A stretch of 64,000 bases of DNA. Source: Gnetum montanum. Lineage: Eukaryota > Streptophyta > Gnetopsida > Gnetales > Gnetaceae. Shown here piece after piece: positions 57,370 to 64,000 of the stretch. The position numbers and the translations under genes are program-made. The DNA lies in NCBI GenBank assembly GCA_015680685.1, contig MNCI01027001.1, forward strand, positions 88,974 to 152,973, given 5' to 3'. Under the pieces are notes generated by a model. The model was not told the DNA's origin and did no database searches. It was given only the letters and a program-made list of their open reading frames with translations. How positions within the stretch are numbered: the first letter of the stretch is position 1; the number at the start of each line of letters is the position of its first letter.

Positions 57370-60134
57370 TCATGTAGTTCTTGGTGGTAGTGGCTCCTCC
57401 ATGGGTGCTTTCCCTTTGTCATGTGCTCTAGGCTTTGAAGCTTAATGATGTTGAAGTATGACCTGGAGCTTCTCCTCTTCGGTCTGAGGGTCTTGTGTCG
57501 TCCATGCTAGTGTTCCGATGTTTGATGGAGTCAACACTTCCCACGGATAGGGCAGTCGCAGGAACATCTGGTTGGCTTTGACATAGCATGCCACTAACAC
57601 CTGTCCTTTCTCTTCATAGGCTCTGGCTTTGTTCTTGTATTCATGAAGGTCTGTTAGCCGTTGAGCCAAGTCGGTCGCAATGTATTTCTGTCCTTGGTAG
57701 CTTGCTTTTACCACCTCAAGTTTAGAATTTGTGACATCTAGTTTCTCAACTAGCTTCTTGCACTCTGCAAATTCTGCTTCATATTTGATGTGGGTGGAAG
57801 CTACCTGCTGCTCGAGCTCTGACCTCGAGCACCCTTCTATTAACATGGCAAGGTTGGCATATCTAAGGTTTGCTAACTCCATGTATTTTGTCAAGTCTTG
57901 AATCTACAGGTCTCGGTTCTTAACTTCTGCTTAGTGGGCGAAGGCATATGTGTCCAATATGGCCCGCCAATCAGTGTGTTGAGCATTGATATTGTTGATT
58001 TGAATCTTGGCCATATGGATTTCCTTCTCTAGGATTTGTTTGTACATCCCCACTTGATCACGAAAGTGCTCCTTCAGCTTCTCATGTCGTTTAGCCTCAT
58101 TCTGCCATGTGCTTATCTCAATTGCTGACTTTTGGCAATAGCGTGTACCTCCTCCATTGAGAGGGTTCGATTTTCTCTAGCTAAACGGCTCACATCTCTG
58201 TTGATGTGGATGAATTATTCTCATAATTGATGAAAGTATTCATTGAGAACATTCTTTTTCTTCTCTACAGTGGTTAACTGAAGATTGTTTGCAACCAGCA
58301 GCTTATTTTCCTCTTCTAAGTCCTTGAGTTCCTTAAGATGCGCATGGGTTTGCACCTGTGATGCAGAGGCATCCCAAATAGCCGTCTCCTTTTCTCCTAC
58401 CACCTTCTTATTCTCTGCTATTAATTTCATTAGCTACTCTGTTCTAAAAGTTTCTAGCTGATCTACGGGAACAAATTGTAGAGGATCTCACTGTGCTGCT
58501 TGTAAGGCTACAAGCTGCTCTTGTAGTCTCAGCACTTCAGCTTCAGCATGCTTGGCCCTTACTTCATATATGACTAGCTTCCCCTTTGTGGAAATGAGGT
58601 CTAGTTGAATTGCTGTTACATCTTGGGGGATGTCAAATAGGGACATCATTACTTGCCCTATTTGAAGAAATCTATTAAGCACATCCTCATGTTCCGTAGG
58701 AGTCATTAAGGTTTCGGCCAGAGTTTGAGCATCCCGTGCTCCTATGAGATCTACCGGTGGCACAACTGGTACATTAAAATATTCTTTGATGTCATCTACG
58801 GCCACTTCTACAGCTCCCGCAGCATTCTGGTGTTGCATGACCACCACAGTGGCCCCTTCACCAGTCTCTAATTGCACCTGGAAAGATGCCGCATTTCTTG
58901 AGATCTGTTGTGACCATCTACTTTCCCCTCCTCCTGTTTGAATGGATAATTCGCCCCTTGTGTGATCTAATGAAACCGTAGGCTATCTAGCATCATCTAT
59001 GACACAGAAGAGGTTTGTGTCATCACAACTTCCCTAGCTAACCATCTCAGTGATGGCCCTCAGATAGCTCATTGACGGTCTGTAGTCTTGCGGCAGTGGT
59101 GGTTGATCCTGGCTTGTGTTGGGCCCTGCTTCTTGTTGTTGGTTGGGACCTGTGGCTGGAGGGTGACTAGTTCCAACCACATGTTATTCTTCTTGTTCTA
59201 GACTCAGCTCTTTGCCAGTGCTCTTTCTTGGAGCTAGCGCCTGTAACAATTCAGCATAAGAAGCATTCTGGGCTTTTCGGAGGACATCATTAGTGTACCC
59301 CCAAATACCAGCACATCGGCAAAGCTTTTTAATGAGACAAGGGAAAGGCAACACCATCTTCCCTGTCTTTGGTTCTTCGAATCACCTCAAGATCTCCATC
59401 AAATATAGATGGGGTAGGTTGGCATTAACCTTTCCCATCAACATTGCACATCCTCTAGCCACATACGTGGATATTTGTTTTAGGCCCTTTGTGGGGAAGA
59501 GGTGATATGTTCCAATTTTGAAGTAAACTCTCTCTTCCGTCATCAATTCTCCAAATGCTTTGTCCCTGCCATAAGCCTTCTCTAACCAATCCTTTTGTAC
59601 ATCAGGGTCTGAATGGGTAGATAACTAAGCAACCTGGGACCCTAAGTTTGGAACATTTAACACTTCAAAAATTGCCTAAGTAGAGAAGTCAATTGTCACA
59701 CCACAAATATTAACTGTGGTGCCCTACACCCTATTGTGCCAAAGCTGGTACGTTTCTCCTAGGTACCAACCATCGCTTTCAGAGAGGATAGGCCAAAAGG
59801 GAGACACTTTGAGGTGATCCCTAACAGCCTCAGGAGCGAACTCTACAAAATATTCAAAGTTTAGCTCCACAATCACTGCAGCAAATGTGGACTTCTCATG
59901 GATAGCCTGAAGACATTCCGGAGGCAACGTGAGTTGTTGTCCCTGTATAGGCGTAGTGGTAGCTCCCAATTTTGCTTGCCTGGACCATCCGGTAGGAGGT
60001 TCTTCTTGATGGATGCTGAATGATTGCACCTCCTATTCTGTATGTTGTCTGGTAGGGCCTTATCTTCCACCTCTCCAAGATTGTTTCGTTCCACCTTAAA
60101 CAGGACCCTCCTGCTATGCACGTTTCGGGGCCAT
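57370..60134 (-). pseudogene. Element G ORF3 (about 920 codons, best full-length copy)
   Basis: The ATG at 60134 follows GTGTGATTGTAGA, the usual acceptor with AG kept. N-terminal part: ECLQAIHEKSTFAAVIVELN, FAPEAVRDHLKVSPFWPILS, GWYLGETYQLWHNR, ICGVTIDFS, EERVYFKIGTYHLFPTKGL, and GKVNANLPHLYLMEIL (about 59910-59380). Middle: a Gln/Pro linker, VVVMQHQNAAGAVEVAVDDI and a coiled coil (about 58640-58200). C-terminal: ELANLRYANLAMLIEGCSRS, a long coiled coil, YPWEVLTPSNIGTLAWTTQD (about 57555-57495), and an end at EEPLPPRTT (57370). About 15 stops and one or more frameshifts occur. No enzyme motif, signal peptide or membrane helix was recognised, so this is not an obvious envelope. Confidence 0.75.
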
Positions 60135-60594
60135 TCTACAATCACACGGATCAAGCATTAGTAAGGTTGTTTTTAAAGTCAAGTTACACTTACTTCTTGC
60201 CTTAATTAAAGATCTTATGTTATAACGTGTGATCATGCTTGAAAATTGTAATAATGGGTCTTGTGACTTAGGTGGTTGTCATTTTAGTCTCCCGGTGTAC
60301 CTAAGGTCATATGATTTTTTGGCATAATTATTCTAAGTGTTAGTGTTAATTACCCTAATTGATGTCCTTTGGGTGATGATAAATTTCAAAAAATTTAGGC
60401 ACTTTTTGGTAAGTGTCTCTCCCCCACGACTAAACTGAACACTTCGGGTTCAAGCAGGTTCAAACGGAATAAAAATCAGAGTACCAGTGAGCGAGATCGA
60501 GTGAGAAAAGCAAGAGTCATGCAATCGCAAGTCACAAAGAAAAATTTCAAAAATTCCCCTTGCGTGAATGGAAAAATGATGCTAAGTGTTGTGG

Positions 60595-60715
60595 CAAGGG
60601 TACCTATTTATAGGTAAATGGGACGTGATATCGCGTACGATACATCGCATACGTGATATCACGTGGGATGCGATACCGCATACACGATATCTCATCCCTA
60701 GTGATGTGAGACACC
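60595..60715 (-). promoter_or_regulatory. Internal promoter of ORF3 in element G
   Basis: On the minus strand the motifs AGATATCGTG, GGTATCGCAT, GTGATATCACG, GCGATGTATCG and GCGATATCACG (about 60697-60627) precede the TATA box CTATAAATAGG (about 60616-60606). The layout matches the G LTR promoter at 57210-57108. Confidence 0.62.
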
Positions 60716-62108
60716 AAGGAAATACACTAAGGAAATACTGAAGTTTTAAAGAATTTTCTTGAAATTGAAGTTGAAAATTGAGGACATTGGCTATAATCAA
60801 AATGTTCTAGGGTAATTTCATTAATTCGAGAGGCACCATGAATGATAATGATGTGAACATTAGCAATAAAAACTTGGCGGTTAAGAAAAAGGGAATGTAA
60901 TGGTACATTGGAACGTTAAAATTTAGAGGGATAATAGTAGGGAAAGAAAATCAATTGAAAAATTAAGCTGAGGGTAAGAAATGACGTGTGTGAGCTATGT
61001 CATAAGTGAAGATCACAACAAAAATTACACAAGTGGGTCCTCCCCAAAGCAGGTTTCAACCTATAATGCCCTTGTGTAACCACACTTAAAGTGTCTGTGG
61101 GCACTAGAAGGGTTGAAGGTAATCCGCACTAATTCCACAAAACACACACATGTAAATATCACTGGAATGAGATGAAAATTCTATGCTACATGGGACATGA
61201 GCTACAATTATACAAACAGTGAGATGAGATGAAGTATAGAAGGGATTGTAGAGATTGGGACATGAGGTAGCTGACCCAGGGCACAATGAATCCTACGTGT
61301 AAAGCATGATTAAGGTGTCATTAACCCATCATTCCAAGATCAGGACCAAGTCCATTCCTCTAATCAATGAAATCGCATTGTTTCATCCCGTGATGAATAA
61401 CTATGACAGTACCATAACAACAAGGCGTACGATCACTTGGCGTTTAGTTCAAGGAAGGAGTGATTTTTGTTTTATGGCATCTTCTTTCTCTCTTTTTTTT
61501 CTTTCTTCTTCTTTCTTTTAACTTTACTGAATCTAGAGAAGCCGCCAACCTTTAGGCATGGGTGCATGTCTTTCTAGTGGGACCCCCTAGAACAACGTTT
61601 GAATTTCGAGTGCCCTTTTTGATTACTCTTACTCCCATTTTTCATTAGATCTACAAGGATCTTAGTACAACCACGTTGCATGATAACTTCCACAGACGTC
61701 ACCAAAGAGAATCCACAAGTCCCCTTGATGTCACATCCTAATCATTTCCTCTTGGTCCATCCTTCTTCATTCTGGGTACAATGAACACAAAATTAATTTA
61801 AGTTTTAAAAATGTCAAGAATACCACTGTACCCTCAAACAGAACCTCTTATTTGTAGAATGGATGAGTGGGTGTATTGGGCTCACTGTTCCAAATAATCG
61901 ATCACTCATAACTTAATAACATAGAACACACCTTAACTAATGATCCACATGAGTGTTTTATTCATAGACGAGATTACTTACAAAAATGTAAAAAGACAAA
62001 AACACAAAATGATAAAAAGATAAAACAAAAAGTTGAAAAAATGAAAAACTGAAAAACAAAAAGTTGTAAAATTAAAGAAAAATAAAAAATATTTATTAAT
62101 TTTGCTTG
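60716..62108 (-). other. Element G noncoding stretch between gag and the ORF3 promoter
   Basis: It is the counterpart of 41335-42630 in element C, with the conserved blocks at about 61735 (complement GATGTGACATCAAGGGGACT) and 61560-61590 (complement of GGCATGGGTGCATGTC). The purine tract (complement of GCATATCCCCCATAACT) is at 62124-62140, at the gag end. No credible ORF. Confidence 0.6.
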
Positions 62109-64000
62109 TTATTTAGAATGGGGCATATCCCCCATAACTAATCGGTTGAGGATGGCAAGGATTAATAAATGGAAAATGAGGATCCTTGCATGTTGGAAAT
62201 ATTGGGGCTTGGTAAGATTTATCCCCTCGGGGTTCACACACTTGATTATACTAAGCATAGTTGGGCACTTTATATGATGTAGTCCCTGGATAATGAGTTG
62301 ACCCACTATAGTGTTTGTGATTGGCAGATTGTATGCAAGGATTGGATTGTCGCTCTCCACGGTTGTGTTCATTAGGCTGTATTATTGTTGGAGTCTGAGT
62401 TGGTGGCCCTGATGAAGTTACATGAGGTGTTCAGTTTGAAGGTAAGGGTGCACCACAGTGTGGGACTTGTGCTGGGTTGGAGGATGTAGTGGCATCAGAA
62501 TTGTGTTGTCCCCTCTTATGGCCATGTTTAAAGAAAGGACGCTTTTGATGTTGAGGAGGCCTTGCACTGCTGTTATTAGCAGTAGCACAAGTGTTGTTCA
62601 TGGTTTGTTGTTGTGGTGAAGGCACCTTAGGAATGGTTGGTGGAGATGTATAAGGAGGGAAAGGATGAGAATGTTGAAAGTTAGAAGGAGTATAAGGTAC
62701 ACAAGGTGGTGGTTGTGTTGGAGGCATGGTTTGATAGTATTATGGAGAATAGTACTGTGGTGCGATAGAGTATGGTGGCCCAGCTGGAGAAACAAGATGT
62801 TGAACTTGATAAGCATTTGGATTTGGACAATATGAAGGGTGTATCTAGTCTAAGGGTCCACGACTGGGATTTTTACCACTGTGATCGAACACAATATCTC
62901 TATACGAACTCTGGATGTAACGTGTTTCCCCAGTGCTCATGTAAGTGTAACAATATTGGGCAGTGGCCCTTGGGGTGATCATACAAGCATATGTTGCATT
63001 CGTACGTATGATTAGTAGTTGAGCTCTTATTTTCCTTATCCCTTCTTTCCGATTGTCTACTATTTTATCCTGCTTCTTGGGTTGTCAAAACTCTATCTCC
63101 AATGATGTTGATATATTCTCCACACTTTTGATACATCCATTCCAACATGTTATTGATCTTTGCCTCGGCTTCTTCTAACGATTGTTGTATTGGCAAAGAT
63201 GATGTTTCCACCTTGAGATTTTTTGATTTCTCCTTTTTATGATCATGGACCTTTGTTAAGTTGAAATTTTGGTCCTGTTGATGTTTTTCAACATTCTCCC
63301 ATCTAGCTAATCCTTCTTCTTCTTTTGCTATATGCTTAATAAGCTCTTGGACTTGGTGGGTTCGTAGTTCATATAGTTGACCTTGGGCATACATTCCTAA
63401 GGTCTCTCTTGTTTCATTATGTAGCCTAGCAATGATATGGTACATTAGCCTTTCCTCGGAAAATCCATGGCCTAGACAGTTGTTTAACAATGCGTAATAT
63501 CTTTCTAAGGCCATGTCCAAGGGTTCATGTTTTGCTTGTTTCCATCCTTGGATTTGTTTCCTCAAGGCTGACACTCTTGCATAGGTTTGATATTTTTTGT
63601 TAAAGACTTCTACCATTGTTGACCAGCGTCGTATTGAATTTGGTTTTAATGATCTATACCATACTTTTGCTTGGTCAACGAGTGTCATAGGAAAGAGCTT
63701 AAGTTTTTGCCACCCATTATCAATGTTGTTCCACATACAGGCATCATAGAAGGCTTGTAAATGTTGATGCAGATCTAAGTCATAGCCTCCTGAAAATGTA
63801 GGAAAGTTGTTTAAGTCGAGTCTGGGTAGTCGGCTCTCTTTACGATGCCTACGTGAGATTCGAACGGCCTCCTGTATTTGCATTAGGTTTTTAGTGGCCA
63901 GTGGGGGTTCATCGTCATCAAGTAAGTTAGGCTTTCATGTATTGGGATGAAGTTGTTTTCATTCATGTTTATAAGAAACTCCCACTTCAGGTTGTATACT
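62109..64000 (-). pseudogene. Element G gag (5' end outside the window)
   Basis: The 272-codon open piece 63065-63883 holds the gag core: SRLPRLDLNNFPTFSGGYDL, LQAFYDACMWNNIDNGWQKL, KVWYRSLKPNSIRRWSTMVE, and GFSEERLMYHIIARLHNETR. A helical stretch (SLEEAEAKINNMLEWMYQKC) follows. The knuckle CNICLYDHPKGHC (about 62995-62957) keeps C-X2-C-X3-H-X4-C. The Pro-rich tail (62727-62431) is intact here and shows what element C should read at 40870-41000. Confidence 0.86.

Larger units (their letters stand above)
56407..64000 (-). mobile_element. Element G: second pol-less element with gag and ORF3 (5' end outside)
   Basis: The order on the minus strand is gag (64000 to about 62109), a conserved noncoding stretch, an internal promoter, ORF3 (60134-57370) and the 3' LTR. 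No pol domain is found. Gag, the noncoding blocks and ORF3 are homologous to those of element C at the same places. It is younger than F, into which it is inserted. Confidence 0.87.

Noticed and set aside
57370-60134. ORF3 as a retroviral-type envelope gene
   Set aside because: No signal peptide, membrane helix or Cys pattern was seen; the coiled coil alone is not evidence of an envelope.
1-64000. CRISPR arrays, rRNA genes and intact tRNA genes
   Set aside because: No regularly spaced repeats, rRNA core motifs or full cloverleaf with paired arms were found; tRNA-like boxes belong to SINEs and PBS sites only.

Overview
The window is nuclear DNA of a seed plant. It has spliced genes with GT/AG introns, 5' UTR introns, branch points of the TACTAAT type, large AT-rich intergenic stretches, and nested, heavily mutated LTR retrotransposons whose primer-binding site matches the 3' end of plant tRNA-Asp. 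I cannot name the species. Only two host genes are supported. No rRNA, tRNA or CRISPR array was seen.

Layout. (1) 1-19288 is the 3' part of a plus-strand Ty3/gypsy element (A; Athila/Tat-like RT) with pol, a long third ORF (ORF3) and a 3' LTR. A complete minus-strand element (B, 7406-17337, target duplication ATTGG) sits inside its ORF3. (2) 19289-37570 is the gene region. It holds a SINE, a broken partial copy of a mitochondrial TatB-like gene (about 20575-22460), a LINE fragment, an intact nine-exon RRP36 gene (24305-28329), more SINEs, and the fuller TatB-like gene (32776-36627), which carries one in-frame stop in exon 5. (3) 37571-64000 is a second retroelement cluster. It contains an LTR with its PBS (D), element C (plus; gag and ORF3 but no pol) inserted just after D's PBS, element E (minus; gag-pol without ORF3), an ORF3 fragment F (minus) that shares an LTR with E, and element G (minus; gag and ORF3, no pol) inserted into F's ORF3.

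The most notable result is modularity. Elements with the same LTR ends (TGATGA...TCATCA) and the same type of PBS occur as pol plus ORF3 (A), gag-pol only (B, E) and gag plus ORF3 without pol (C, G). ORF3 encodes a protein of about 900 residues with a conserved N-terminal domain and a long coiled coil. It has its own TATA promoter and a probable 5' UTR intron. Palindromic motifs just upstream of that internal TATA box resemble those of the LTR promoter: GATATC palindromes in C and G, and a GGCC-centred palindrome in A. This suggests that LTR and ORF3 are co-regulated, possibly by the ORF3 protein itself; that last step is inference.

The retroelement genes are nearly all pseudogenes, with many stop codons explained by C-to-T decay. 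The only apparently intact protein gene is RRP36.
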